A stretch of 64,000 nucleotides of DNA from Nocardia carnea (GCF_029869215.1 NZ_JARWPM010000445.1:57863-121862), one strand, 5' to 3'; shown: positions 43,413-52,806, counted from the stretch's first letter. The notes: generated by a model not told the origin, from the sequence alone. Program-made: numbers and translations.

Positions 43413-44174
43413 TTACCAGACGTCCGGTTCCTCGTCACGGAGTCGGCGCAACGCGCGGTCGATCCACTCAGCAAACCCGGCCGCGAAATCCTGCACACCC
43501 GCGGGCCGCACACTGACGTGTTCGCGGGTCCGTCTCTCCAGATAACGCCCGTCGCCGGTGATGTCGTACCACTGGAATCGGTACCACGGCATCGGCCGGT
43601 CCAGGACAGAGCCCACCCGCAGGCCGGCACCACCGCCACCGTCGGCGGGACGTCTCGCCAGCCGCCGGTACTGTTCGCCGGGCCCGCGTCGGAAGGATTG
43701 TTGCTGCTCACCGTCGGAGCCCAGATCGTCGACGTGGAATGTGCCGGGCGCCTCGCCACCGGCTTTGCAAGCGGGCAGCATCCCGGCGAGACGTTTCGGA
43801 AGCTGGTCCGCGGTGAAGAGGTGGGCGTGCACCGGACCGTCGGTGCCGTCGATCGCCGACTGCGCCAGCACCATCCCGTAATGGCTGTCGCGGGCACCGA
43901 CCACCCGGTACTCCCGGACCTCGCCTTTCGTCGTAGCCGTCGACGAACCCCGGATCTCGATCCGCAGATCTGCCTCGATCAGGGTGTGCAGCGTACGGCG
44001 GATCATTTCGCGCTCGTCCCGGTCGTAGCGGGCGCGCACCTCCGCGGCGTGCGCCTCGTACGGGTTACGCGTCTTGTACCGGCTGAGATAACGCAGCGGC
44101 CGCGGGAACCGGTCGATTCCGTCGCGGTACCAGAGCGCGGCGAAATCGTCCGGCTCCCAGATCCATGTGCTCAT
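43413..44174 (-). CDS. ESX secretion-associated EspG family protein
   Basis: A 253-residue EspG-like protein: WEPDDFAALWY at the N terminus, FPRPLRYLSRYKTRN, a central beta-rich region, and the C-terminal helix AAGFAEWIDRALRRL. EspG proteins are cytosolic chaperones that bind PE/PPE-type substrates of type VII secretion and keep them soluble. It lies directly downstream of a PPE-like gene on the same strand, a natural client. The last gene of a four-gene operon. Confidence 0.85.
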   Translation of the reverse strand: MSTWIWEPDDFAALWYRDGIDRFPRPLRYLSRYKTRNPYEAHAAEVRARYDRDEREMIRRTLHTLIEADLRIEIRGSSTATTKGEVREYRVVGARDSHYGMVLAQSAIDGTDGPVHAHLFTADQLPKRLAGMLPACKAGGEAPGTFHVDDLGSDGEQQQSFRRGPGEQYRRLARRPADGGGGAGLRVGSVLDRPMPWYRFQWYDITGDGRYLERRTREHVSVRPAGVQDFAAGFAEWIDRALRRLRDEEPDVW

Positions 44175-44246
44175 TGTCGGTGGTGTTTCCTCACTAACGT
44201 GGGCGCGGCCGCCGCCTGCGGATGCCCGGCCCGGACATACGGTCGC

Positions 44247-45410
44247 TCAGTCGCGTTCCGTCGGCCGCGCGGCCGGTACATCGCCGCCCAGGACTCCGCC
44301 GGGGATCGTCGGCGGCAGTTCGCCGAGCAGTTCCTCGGTGTTCTCGGCATTGATCAGGTAATCCGGGATCTCGTGCTTCTCGTCGTCGGTGCCCTGCTGA
44401 CCACGACCGGCCATCCCCGGCGACATCATCCCCGGCATACCGCCGCGCGGCGCACCGGAACCAGGGGTCCCGGTGGACGCCACCGCGGGCGCCCCGGCCT
44501 GATTCGGGGCGCCGGGGACCGTTTGACCTGGAGCGCCGGGAGACACCGGACTGCCGCTCGGCGAACCGGGTGCGCCCGGACCGGACGTGGTCGTGCTGGG
44601 CATAGTGGTGGTACTCGGTGTCGTGGCCACCGGACTCTCGGTGGTGGACGGGGTTGTACTCGTCGGGGTTCCACTGGGCTGCTCAGTGCCCGTGGGCTGT
44701 TCGGTGCTTGTGTCTTCGCCGGGCTGCTCCTCGCCGGGCTCCTCCCCGGCGGGGCTCTCCCCCGCCGGTTGACCGGTATCCGTCCCGTTCGGGTTGCCGC
44801 CCTGATCTGTGGTGGTACCACCGGGACCGGGCTGGTCGCTATTGCCGTTATCGGTGGGCAGGTCCGTGTGCAGTGGCTGAGTCGGGTTCACCGGAACCGG
44901 AAGCACAGGTATCAGACCGTCGGCATTCGCGAAATCCGTCACATAGTGGTCCTGCATTATCTGCCGGGCCGCCTCCTCGGTGTCGAGGCGCTCGTTGTCG
45001 AAGCCGAGAAAAGTCCACTCACTCGGATGAATCGCCCAATGCTCCTCGACAACCTCGGGCAGGTTGTCCCGGGTGCGCATAATCGACACCACGGTGTTGT
45101 AGACCTGGTTGTTGAGTGCCCACAGTGCCGGCACCAGATCTTCGGCCCGTTTGGCATAGTTGTCGATCGCCTGCCGCGCCTGCTCCGCGGCCGTACCTTC
45201 CCAGGCCGCAGCGCTCGACCGCCGGATCCGCGCGGCGAAAACCGTGACGCCGTCTTCCCACTTCTTCGCGATATCCGCGTACTGATCCGCCGCCAGCTTT
45301 CCGTGGTCACCCGGCGCCAACGGTTTGAACGCACCGTTGATCTGCGGATGGGAGAAACCATCCGGTTTCTCCGGGTCGGTGATCTTCTTGCCTTCGTTCT
45401 GAAATGTCAT
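44247..45410 (-). CDS. PPE-like type VII secretion substrate with Pro/Thr-rich tail
   Basis: A 387-residue protein. The first 130 residues are helical with a WxG turn (SSAAAWEGTAAEQARQ), as in PPE/WXG-type secreted proteins. The rest is low-complexity Pro/Thr/Ser/Gly (about 185-340), ending in a Gly/Met-rich segment. Nocardia carries such PPE-like proteins with EspG partners, as here. GGGGGGA precedes the ATG. It is the third gene of the operon; the extended tail suggests surface exposure or cell-wall spanning. Confidence 0.8.
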   Translation of the reverse strand: MTFQNEGKKITDPEKPDGFSHPQINGAFKPLAPGDHGKLAADQYADIAKKWEDGVTVFAARIRRSSAAAWEGTAAEQARQAIDNYAKRAEDLVPALWALNNQVYNTVVSIMRTRDNLPEVVEEHWAIHPSEWTFLGFDNERLDTEEAARQIMQDHYVTDFANADGLIPVLPVPVNPTQPLHTDLPTDNGNSDQPGPGGTTTDQGGNPNGTDTGQPAGESPAGEEPGEEQPGEDTSTEQPTGTEQPSGTPTSTTPSTTESPVATTPSTTTMPSTTTSGPGAPGSPSGSPVSPGAPGQTVPGAPNQAGAPAVASTGTPGSGAPRGGMPGMMSPGMAGRGQQGTDDEKHEIPDYLINAENTEELLGELPPTIPGGVLGGDVPAARPTERD

Positions 45411-45461
45411 CGGTCCCCCCGTTGCGAACAGACTGACTTACTCGGTGGCGTCATCTCGCAC

Positions 45462-45950
45462 CTACGGAATCGGGAACGGCGGCGGCAACTGCAACGGCAC
45501 CGAAGGCGGCGCAGCCGCCATCAATTCGTTGTACCGCGCCGCGAACGCATCGTCGGTCTCCATATACCGCTGTGCGATCACGCGATGCATCTCCTGGATA
45601 TCCACGACGATCTGATAATGCTGCTCCAAGATCGCATGAACATCATTACCGTCGCCGGATTCCATGGCCTTGTGCCGGAAACGACCTACGAGGGTTTTTG
45701 CCGAGTGGAGGTCGGCATTGTTCTCACCGAGATCCCACCGCTCACGTCTCCAGATGTCCTCGGCGAGAGTCTGCAGCTCTTGTATCAGGAGCTTGAACCC
45801 CTCACAGTCCCGCTCCATATAAACGAACTCTTCGGCGTTCACCCGGATCGCATCACCCGGTGCACCAGCTCCCAGATTCACCGACAGCCGGCCCTCCCGA
45901 GCCTCGGTCAGCAGACCTTCCAGGGGCCGCGGCGGCGTTTCCTCACTCAC
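45462..45950 (-). CDS. Helical protein of the T7SS accessory operon, 162 aa
   Basis: A 162-residue mostly helical protein from GTG 45950 (GGAGGGAG upstream). It contains ERWDLGENN in a turn between two long helices and a short Pro-rich end. It has no signal peptide. Its position between a DUF3558 lipoprotein gene and a PPE-like gene, and its helix-turn-helix build, suggest a PE/WXG100-type partner of the PPE-like protein, but I see no clear family signature. Confidence 0.7.
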   Translation of the reverse strand: MSEETPPRPLEGLLTEAREGRLSVNLGAGAPGDAIRVNAEEFVYMERDCEGFKLLIQELQTLAEDIWRRERWDLGENNADLHSAKTLVGRFRHKAMESGDGNDVHAILEQHYQIVVDIQEMHRVIAQRYMETDDAFAARYNELMAAAPPSVPLQLPPPFPIP

Positions 45951-46002
45951 AGCCGACTCCCTCCGTCATTCCGATCGAACCCACACCGCCCGGAAACATC
46001 AC

Positions 46003-46572
46003 TCACTCATCCGGGATCAACGGGGCAACCTTTTCCGCCAACCCCAGCGCCAGTCCACAGGTATCCAGGTGCCCCGTCTTGCTGCGCGACCCGGGGTTAC
46101 TCATCGACAGTTCAAGGCTCCCCCCGGCCATTTCCACATAGAAGGTGCAGGATGCGCGCTTGTCGGATTGGTCGACCGCGTCCACCGCTATCGCCGGACG
46201 ACCGTCCACCGTGTACTCGTCCCGGACACTGAACTCCTCGTTGTTCCGCACCACCTCGAGCGTGAGGTTCGTCGTCGTGATTCCCACCCCGTAGCTGTCC
46301 GGCGCGACATACCGGCAACCGCGCCATTTGATCCCCTGAGCCCCATCCACGTTCGCATCTGTCACACCGCGCCGCAGATCCTCCGACGCCAGCACATCCT
46401 GCGGAATATCGGTGCACGGATCGAACGACGACGGCGCCTCCGCCGCAATCGGCAACCCCGTGGTCGTGGTAACCGGGGTCGCCGTGCCCCCACTATCAGT
46501 CCCGCACCCCGCGACCAGCAGCGCGAACCCCACGCCGCACACGATCCCCCGGATCGACCGACCAACGGTCAT
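46003..46572 (-). CDS. DUF3558 lipoprotein
   Basis: A 189-residue lipoprotein: the signal ends LVAGC with C23, followed by a Thr-rich spacer and the DUF3558 core FDPCTDIPQDVL, KWRGCRY and a C-terminal DTCGLALGLAEKV. DUF3558 proteins are envelope lipoproteins of mycolic-acid bacteria, often beside ESX-related genes. ATG 46572 has GGGAGG upstream. It is the first gene of the four-gene minus-strand operon and is divergent from the toxin gene. Confidence 0.9.
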   Translation of the reverse strand: MTVGRSIRGIVCGVGFALLVAGCGTDSGGTATPVTTTTGLPIAAEAPSSFDPCTDIPQDVLASEDLRRGVTDANVDGAQGIKWRGCRYVAPDSYGVGITTTNLTLEVVRNNEEFSVRDEYTVDGRPAIAVDAVDQSDKRASCTFYVEMAGGSLELSMSNPGSRSKTGHLDTCGLALGLAEKVAPLIPDE

Positions 46573-47132
46573 CACATGCCTCCCGACACCGGTAGTCCAG
46601 TACATCGAACGGGAACCGGCCGGCCCCCCGCGTTCCGCCGACCCTATCACCACCGGATAGCCCGCATCAGGCTCAGTCCCGGCCGAACCAGCCCGACCCC
46701 ATCGGTCCTGCGGGTCGCTGCCAAGGTCCTGTGCGGATGGCAGTGCAGCCCGAAAAGGGGCCGCTGACCTGCGCCGGACCCTGGTGCCGATTTTTGTCGA
46801 TCCGGATCCGCGGGCGGTCGCGTTACCGAACGGCTGCCACACTCGCGCAGTCCCGGTTTCGGCCGGCAGGCCCCGAGCACGAACTCGCGGCGATGGGCGA
46901 GGTACGTACTTCGCACACACTCCGGGAGCGGTGGCACAATCTGGGCGGTTCGACCGGCCCCGGAATTTTTTTCCGGGGCGGTGGAACCGGGTGGTGTTCA
47001 GCGGCGTCGGTATGGGTGATGGATCTGTTGTCGAAGTGGAGGGGGCTCACCGTGCGCCACTCGTTTACGCAGCCGGGATGCGCAATCCGGGGTCGCGTCA
47101 CCGGTCCGGCGGTGCCCGCGGGGGTGTGCTGA
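46573..47132. promoter_or_regulatory. Divergent intergenic region between the T7SS accessory operon and the toxin gene
   Basis: This 560-base gap holds no convincing gene; several short frames exist without ribosome sites. A perfect 9-bp hairpin (GCCCCGGAA, 46957-46965, with 46971-46979, loop TTTTT) could attenuate or regulate the toxin transcript. A 37-codon frame (47019-47132) ends directly before the toxin ATG and might act as a leader peptide, but there is little support. CACAAT near 46934 is a weak -10 candidate. Confidence 0.4.
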
Positions 47133-50100
47133 ATGGGTATCGAGATCCCCGAAGCGTTGCAGTGGGTCTGCAAATACGTCGTCGGCGCCGGTGACTGGCC
47201 CGAGGGCGACGAAACCGCCATGCGCCGGGTCGAAGCCGCCTGGACGCAGCTGGCCACCGACCTGACCGAGATCGGCCCCGACGCCAACCACGCCATCGAC
47301 CAGGTCCTGGCCGCCATCGAAGGCGATACCGCCCAAGCCATCAGCGACCGCTGGACCGAACTCGGCCACGGCCAGGGCGCCTTCGACGGCCTGATCAAAC
47401 ACATCGAAACCCTCGCCGACGAAATAGGCGACGGTGCCGCCGATATCGAGCACACCAAGCTGGTGATCCTGGCCAGCCTCGCCATCTTCGCCGTCGAAAT
47501 GGCCATCCTGCTGGCCGCCGCCTCCACCGGAATCGGTGCACCCGCGGCCGGTGCCAAGGCGGCTGTCGCCCAGACCGTTACCCGGATCGCGGTCCGCACC
47601 GCGATCAAACAACTCCTGCAACGACTGATCTCCAAGGCCGCGCTGAAAGCCGCCGCCCGCGCCGCGGTGCGTGGCGCCTGGGCCGCGGCGCTGGAGGAAA
47701 CCGCCCTCGACCTCGGGATCAAGGCGGTGCAGGTCGCGGCCGGTCGCCGCGACGAGATCACCATGGACGACCTGAAAGAGGCAGGCAAAACCGCGCTCAC
47801 CGCCGCCGCGACCGGCGCGGTGAACGGGGCGATGGGCCCGGACGGGCTGACCACCCGCAACGTCCCCGGCGGCCCCGAAGGCGGAAACCCGCTCGCCAAT
47901 GCCGCCAAGGACGCGGCGAAGGAAACCGTCGCCGGCGTCGCGGGTGAAGTCGCCGGTGAAGCCACCAACGCCGCACTCAACGACCGCGAATTCAGCCTCG
48001 AACAAGCACTGTCGCCGGAGAACCTGACGTCCTCGGCCGCCGCGGGCGTCCAGCGAGGCACGGAAACTCTGGGCGAGAACAACTCCGGCGACAACGGCGA
48101 CCAGAACAGCGGGGACGACGAGCCGTCCGACGCCGGCAACCCACCCGACAACGGCGACGATCCGGGCGATCTCGGCGCCCAGAGCCAAGGACAGAACCAA
48201 TCCCAAAGCCAGCAACAGAACCAACCGCAGTCCCCGAACACTCAACCTTCGTCCAGCGACACCCAAACCCAGACCTCGTCCACCGGTCAGCAATCCCCCG
48301 GCCAGCAGACTCCGGACCAACCCTCCGGCACCGGCGACCAGCCCGCCGGCCAGCCACAACCGAGCCAGAACACACCATCTCAGGAAAGTCCCGCAGACAC
48401 CCCGGCGCAGGACTCAACGGCGGGCGATACCGCAGCCACCCCGGAAACACAGCCACCTGCCGAAACCGGAGACCCGCAGCCCACCCAGCCCAGCGAGTCC
48501 GGCACATCGCAGCAGCAGCCCCAACCCACCGAACCTGAGGGCCAGAACCCGCCGCAGCAACACGCCGACTCCGGCACCCCACAGTCCCCCGGCTCCGGCA
48601 CGCCGCAGTCTCCTGAATCCGGCGCCCCGGATCCATCTCAGTCGCAACCGCCCGACACCGAAACCCCCGACTCCCAGCAACCGCAACCGCCCGGCACCGA
48701 AGCGCAACCCGATGCCGGCAACCCCGTGCCCGAAACCCCGCCCGCGCAGGCCACCGTGGCGACCCCCGATACTCAGCAGCCGACCTCGAGCCTGAACCTG
48801 CCGTCGGACCCGCCCCCGCAACAACCCACGTCCAGCCTCAACCTCGGCCCCGAAACCACCTCAACCCCCGAAACCGGCACACCCACCAGCCCTAGCACCC
48901 AGAACACCCCAGAGTCGTCGACCACCCCGGGAACCACCAGCTCACCGAGCACCGCCCCGACCACATCGGGCACCCCGGCGACAACAGGCCTGCCGACCAC
49001 GTCGAACCAGCCCAGCACCACCCCGCCGACCACACCGGGCGAAACAACCCCCGCAGGCACACCTGTCGCCACCACACCCACCACCGGCGACCCACAATCC
49101 CCGGCCACCACACCCGCACCGCCTCCGGAAACCACCCCCACCACAACCTCAGCGGCCGCCACGGCAACACCGACGCCGGCACCTCCCGTCCCCACCCTCG
49201 CACCTTCCACCCCCGCCGATGCCCCGCGCACGACCACTCCCGCGGATGCCGGCACTCCCGCCACCGCCCCCAGCGGCGTTTCCCGAAACCAGCCCCGCAC
49301 CACCCCACAGCGCCCACGCGACTCCACACCGGCGACCGATCCCGCGCGCCCACAGAACCCTGCCACTCCTGAAAAAGGCCCGAACACACCGGGTTACGAC
49401 TACAACATCTACGACCCCGCCAACCACGCCCGCTTCCTCGCCGACTTCTCCCGCCCACCCATCCCCACTCGCCCCACGAACACCGATCCGGCACCCGACC
49501 GCGACACCACAACTCCCGATCGCCCACACCAGCAGGTGAATCCGGCGCAAACACCGAACCGAGCCGTCCCGCCCACACCGGATCCCGCGCCCACCGATGT
49601 ACCAGCGCCACGCACCGACCGACCGTCCACCCGCGCGGTGACGCAACAGCCGGCCCGCCTCGACCCCGTCCGGCTCACCCCCTCCCACCCGAACGCCCCA
49701 CGCCCCGGCGACCCCATCTGGCATTCCCCAGCCCAGAACCACCCACCGGCGACCACTTCCCCGCAGTCGGTCACGCCCGCACCCTCCGGGCCACCGAACC
49801 ACAGCCCGACACCTGCGCATCCCGCGAATCCACAGTCCCCGCTTGCTCCAGGAAACCCCCCGGGCAGTCACACCAACGTTCCTGGCATCCCACCTCCCCA
49901 CGCGAACTCGCCCTCAGCAGACCGCGCTCGCGCCGCCCGTGAGTACTACCGCAATCAGACTCCGCTCAACGGCCGCACTGTGGAAGTGGCAGCCAGCCGT
50001 GACAACCGGTCCGCAGCACCCAATTACCGGGTCCGGCGATTCGAAACCAGCCCGGGCCGATTCATCTCTGTTCTGACGGTCCCAGTACGCCCCGTACTCC

Positions 50101-52289
50101 CGATCAATGCCACACCGCAAGCCGTCAACCATTTCATGGAAACCGCGCAACGGGCGGTCGACCACTCGTTCAACCGCGAGCACCAGATGCCGGGCGGTGA
50201 CATCCTGCTGGTCGAGCTGGTCCATACCGCCGACCCGACCCGTACCGGCGTCCAAATCCACACCGACCCGACCGGCACCCCCACCCATACCCCCGACCAG
50301 TTCGTCAACCAACTACGGCACGAACTCGGCCTACCGGCGGAATCGTCGAGCTACGACCGGGGTCTGAACCCTGACGACCTACTCCGGATCAGCAACGATA
50401 TCGCCACAGCCAACACCCCCACCCGCTTCGACAACCCTTCCGATCTCCGAACCATCGGCGCCAACGAACTTCAGAATGTCGAACGCCCCGAATACCAAAC
50501 GGCCGTCGAGAACGCCCTCCGTGCGGGTGACCGGTTCACCATCGGTGCAGATCCGCGCACTCACCCCTATGGGCAGCTGATCAATGACGGCGGCCCCCAT
50601 CAGATGGGCCGGGGTAATAATTGCCTCGACTGCTCGCTTTCAGCGCTCTCTTCCTTCTACGGCAACCCCCAGGTTTCCGCTCCTCGATGGCCCGACCGAC
50701 TGGCTGACGGTTCGATCGATGACAGCTCCGGCGAGGTAAGCGGCCTCAACCGGGCTCAACAGTGGCTCGGCGCAGGCCTATCCAGCTATCACGATGGCCA
50801 GCGCACTGTGGACCAACAATTTCAAGCCATCCACGACTCGGTCGCCCACCTCGGACCGGGATCATCCGCTCTTATCGTCAACAGCTGGCATGCGCACGAT
50901 CCCCTGACCGGCCAGCCGCTGTACCACCCGGATGGCAGCCCTGTGATTCAAGGCTCCCACGCAACTGTGGTCGTCTACCCTCATGGCGCGCAGGGGCCGG
51001 TTTGGTGGGATCCGCAGAACAGCACGATGTCGGATCAGCCCCCTCCAGACATGGTTGCCAGGTCGGCCGCTGTCCATTTCACACCGATACCCGCAATCCC
51101 AGGAGTGACGAATGCCGCCCCCGTACCGAACCAGGGAACAAGTAGCCCAGCATCTGGCACAAATCCGTCCGTCATCCCGGGAGTACTGGATCCACGAGAT
51201 CGAGAACGCCTGGGTGTGCCACCCGATCCCCACCGACCAGGAACGCAACAGCAGCCAGCTGATCGGAATGACCAGCCTGGTGGTCAACGCCGAGACCGGA
51301 GTAGTACTCCAGTACCCGAGCTTGTCCACGGAGATGATCGCCGAGGACTACACGACAGCGATGAGGACGGGCCGACCCCCGAAAGCCGGTCAGATCTATC
51401 CCCCGACAACTCGGATCACCCTGCGCCTCATCAACGAGACCACGGACCAGCTCCAGTATCAGATCAGCGCGACGTCCGACACGAACCGGGAGAACTTCCA
51501 CCTGCTGATCGACAAAGCAACCCTGAACTACCAGCCTCCCGGGACGACATCCGCAGTAGCAGTGTCGTGGATCGACTGGAGCCGCAATCAGAACGGGACA
51601 TGGCCCCAGATCGGGACAACCGACTACTGACTTCGGAGGCTCAGCCGGACCGACAAGACAACGCACCGGGCAGAGTCGCACCTGACGACAGCGCCGACGC
51701 CGACCCGGAAGAGGTCGGGTCGACGCATGCAGCCCCGAGCGACGACCAAGCACAAACATACCCGGATAACGTCAGTATTGCGCAGGTCGATGTAAGAGAC
51801 CCGGCGATCAGCGAGCTTGTGGAAATGCAGCGGGAAGTCCGTCGTGCCGCAAAGATTGGGTGGAGGACGATGGGAGGCGCCGTGCAATACGATGTAGACG
51901 GTTCGACAGGTTCGTTCGCCGGATTCAGCGGCGAGAACGACCCGACACGAAGCGCACCACCTCGTACGGTACTGCCACCAGTAGCACGACCTTATGACGG
52001 CGAAAATGCGATAGCACCGACCGATATCGATGAGGATATCGTCCGTCGGAATGACGCCGAGAACAACATGCTCGAACATCTGCACAGAATTCTGCAGGAA
52101 TCTTCACCAGTAGGGTCAGATGGGCGAAGTAATGCAACTGGCCATGTGCGGATTTTCGTCGAGCAAGCCCCTTGCGTCTCGTGCGAATCAACTGTGATGC
52201 AATTCGGTAGAATATACCCGAACGTCACTCTCGAGGTGCTATGGGTGACACCCTATCCACCAGCCGACCGCAATAGACCTACTCTTTGA
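47133..52289 (+). CDS. Polymorphic toxin: CpnT-like N terminus, disordered region, papain-like deamidase domain and C-terminal deaminase-like domain
   Basis: A 1718-codon frame. Residues 1-105 are WXG100-like (EALQWVCKYVVGAGDWPEG), as in CpnT-type T7SS substrates; a hydrophobic helix spans 110-131. Residues about 313-928 are Pro/Thr/Gln/Ser-rich and disordered. A folded pre-toxin part (about 930-1140) leads to a papain-like glutamine-deamidase domain with C1164 and C1167 (NNCLDCSLS), H1276 (GSHATVVV) and D1293 (WWDPQN). After a polar linker the tip has D1641-A-E1643 and PCVSC (C1681, C1684), zinc and proton-shuttle motifs of toxin deaminases. Residues 1327-1499 coincide with an immunity gene in another frame, where GC3 favours that gene, so one continuous protein is not certain. 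Confidence 0.8.
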   Translation: MGIEIPEALQWVCKYVVGAGDWPEGDETAMRRVEAAWTQLATDLTEIGPDANHAIDQVLAAIEGDTAQAISDRWTELGHGQGAFDGLIKHIETLADEIGDGAADIEHTKLVILASLAIFAVEMAILLAAASTGIGAPAAGAKAAVAQTVTRIAVRTAIKQLLQRLISKAALKAAARAAVRGAWAAALEETALDLGIKAVQVAAGRRDEITMDDLKEAGKTALTAAATGAVNGAMGPDGLTTRNVPGGPEGGNPLANAAKDAAKETVAGVAGEVAGEATNAALNDREFSLEQALSPENLTSSAAAGVQRGTETLGENNSGDNGDQNSGDDEPSDAGNPPDNGDDPGDLGAQSQGQNQSQSQQQNQPQSPNTQPSSSDTQTQTSSTGQQSPGQQTPDQPSGTGDQPAGQPQPSQNTPSQESPADTPAQDSTAGDTAATPETQPPAETGDPQPTQPSESGTSQQQPQPTEPEGQNPPQQHADSGTPQSPGSGTPQSPESGAPDPSQSQPPDTETPDSQQPQPPGTEAQPDAGNPVPETPPAQATVATPDTQQPTSSLNLPSDPPPQQPTSSLNLGPETTSTPETGTPTSPSTQNTPESSTTPGTTSSPSTAPTTSGTPATTGLPTTSNQPSTTPPTTPGETTPAGTPVATTPTTGDPQSPATTPAPPPETTPTTTSAAATATPTPAPPVPTLAPSTPADAPRTTTPADAGTPATAPSGVSRNQPRTTPQRPRDSTPATDPARPQNPATPEKGPNTPGYDYNIYDPANHARFLADFSRPPIPTRPTNTDPAPDRDTTTPDRPHQQVNPAQTPNRAVPPTPDPAPTDVPAPRTDRPSTRAVTQQPARLDPVRLTPSHPNAPRPGDPIWHSPAQNHPPATTSPQSVTPAPSGPPNHSPTPAHPANPQSPLAPGNPPGSHTNVPGIPPPHANSPSADRARAAREYYRNQTPLNGRTVEVAASRDNRSAAPNYRVRRFETSPGRFISVLTVPVRPVLPINATPQAVNHFMETAQRAVDHSFNREHQMPGGDILLVELVHTADPTRTGVQIHTDPTGTPTHTPDQFVNQLRHELGLPAESSSYDRGLNPDDLLRISNDIATANTPTRFDNPSDLRTIGANELQNVERPEYQTAVENALRAGDRFTIGADPRTHPYGQLINDGGPHQMGRGNNCLDCSLSALSSFYGNPQVSAPRWPDRLADGSIDDSSGEVSGLNRAQQWLGAGLSSYHDGQRTVDQQFQAIHDSVAHLGPGSSALIVNSWHAHDPLTGQPLYHPDGSPVIQGSHATVVVYPHGAQGPVWWDPQNSTMSDQPPPDMVARSAAVHFTPIPAIPGVTNAAPVPNQGTSSPASGTNPSVIPGVLDPRDRERLGVPPDPHRPGTQQQPADRNDQPGGQRRDRSSTPVPELVHGDDRRGLHDSDEDGPTPESRSDLSPDNSDHPAPHQRDHGPAPVSDQRDVRHEPGELPPADRQSNPELPASRDDIRSSSVVDRLEPQSERDMAPDRDNRLLTSEAQPDRQDNAPGRVAPDDSADADPEEVGSTHAAPSDDQAQTYPDNVSIAQVDVRDPAISELVEMQREVRRAAKIGWRTMGGAVQYDVDGSTGSFAGFSGENDPTRSAPPRTVLPPVARPYDGENAIAPTDIDEDIVRRNDAENNMLEHLHRILQESSPVGSDGRSNATGHVRIFVEQAPCVSCESTVMQFGRIYPNVTLEVLWVTPYPPADRNRPTL
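51112..51630 (+). CDS. Probable immunity protein (YrhB/Imm35-like) nested inside the toxin frame
   Basis: A 172-residue protein encoded entirely within the toxin open frame, in a different phase. AGGAG lies seven bases before ATG 51112. The sequence is compact alpha/beta (TREQVAQHLAQI, WIHEIENAWVCHP, VVNAETGVVLQYPSLSTEM), resembling YrhB-type immunity proteins; the family match is by eye. In codons 1-30 I count 21 G/C third bases here but 14 of 30 in the toxin phase, so this phase carries the coding signal. It directly follows the papain-like toxin domain, the normal place for its immunity gene. Confidence 0.75.
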   Translation: MPPPYRTREQVAQHLAQIRPSSREYWIHEIENAWVCHPIPTDQERNSSQLIGMTSLVVNAETGVVLQYPSLSTEMIAEDYTTAMRTGRPPKAGQIYPPTTRITLRLINETTDQLQYQISATSDTNRENFHLLIDKATLNYQPPGTTSAVAVSWIDWSRNQNGTWPQIGTTDY

Positions 52290-52314
52290 TCCCCGAATCC
52301 AGAAAGGTCAATTA

Positions 52315-52806
52315 GTGACGATTATCTCGAATATTGCACAGAATCTGATGAACCAAGGCATTGTCACCGCGGATGATATCCGAGGATGTACGAGAGCAGA
52401 GATAGCCGCCCTGGAAGAAGCACAACGAGTCGAGAGCACCCCCATAGCGTACCGAGAGTTCATGGAATACACGGGCAAGAACCCGTATTGGCTTCGCCGC
52501 GAAGGCGAATGGAATTACGAGTGGGTTCTCGAAGCAAAGGATATCGCCAGAGAAATTGTTGTGGACGACTACGGCCGTGACTTTTCCGATTTTGAGGATT
52601 CATTCGTATTCCAGACCCACCAGGGGTATATGTTCTACTATTTCACGCCCGAGTGCCTGGCCGAGGCCGATCCACGATTCTGGATCTTCGAAGGCAAGAA
52701 GCCGGTACGTATCAGCAAATTGAGCTTTAATCAGTGGTTGAACAAACTCGCAGAACACTTGCCTGAAGCAGTGCGCGTACACAAGAAACTGTATGGAAGT
52801 CAGTAA
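52315..52806 (+). CDS. SMI1/KNR4 (SUKH) immunity-like protein
   Basis: A 163-residue acidic protein from GTG 52315 (AAAGG upstream), 25 bases after the toxin stop. The pattern GCTRAEIAALEEAQ, IAYREFMEYTGKNPYWLR, FQTHQGYMFYYF and WLNKLAEHL fits the SUKH (SMI1/KNR4) superfamily, the commonest immunity proteins of polymorphic toxins, often paired with deaminase tips. Base composition is far below the window norm (25 of 60 G+C in 52321-52380), marking it and the neighbouring deaminase tip as an acquired cassette. Confidence 0.82.
   Translation: MTIISNIAQNLMNQGIVTADDIRGCTRAEIAALEEAQRVESTPIAYREFMEYTGKNPYWLRREGEWNYEWVLEAKDIAREIVVDDYGRDFSDFEDSFVFQTHQGYMFYYFTPECLAEADPRFWIFEGKKPVRISKLSFNQWLNKLAEHLPEAVRVHKKLYGSQ

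Noticed and set aside
43302..46232. A 976-codon open frame on the plus strand opposite the EspG, PPE-like and helical-protein genes
   Set aside because: It is Arg/His-rich with no domain, lies antisense to genes with ribosome sites and family motifs, and is explained by high GC in the opposite strand's third codon positions.
47019..47132. A 37-codon frame ending directly before the toxin ATG, considered as a leader gene
   Set aside because: It has no convincing ribosome site and its composition is not distinctive; mentioned only within the intergenic entry.
46823..48359. Long minus-strand frames (472 and 453 codons) opposite the start of the toxin gene
   Set aside because: Low-complexity Ala/Gly/Arg composition mirrors the toxin's N-terminal and Pro/Gln-rich coding sequence; no ribosome site or domain.
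48773..49901. Gly/Val- and Trp/Arg-rich minus-strand frames opposite the disordered region of the toxin
   Set aside because: They are reverse complements of Pro/Thr codons and look repetitive only for that reason.
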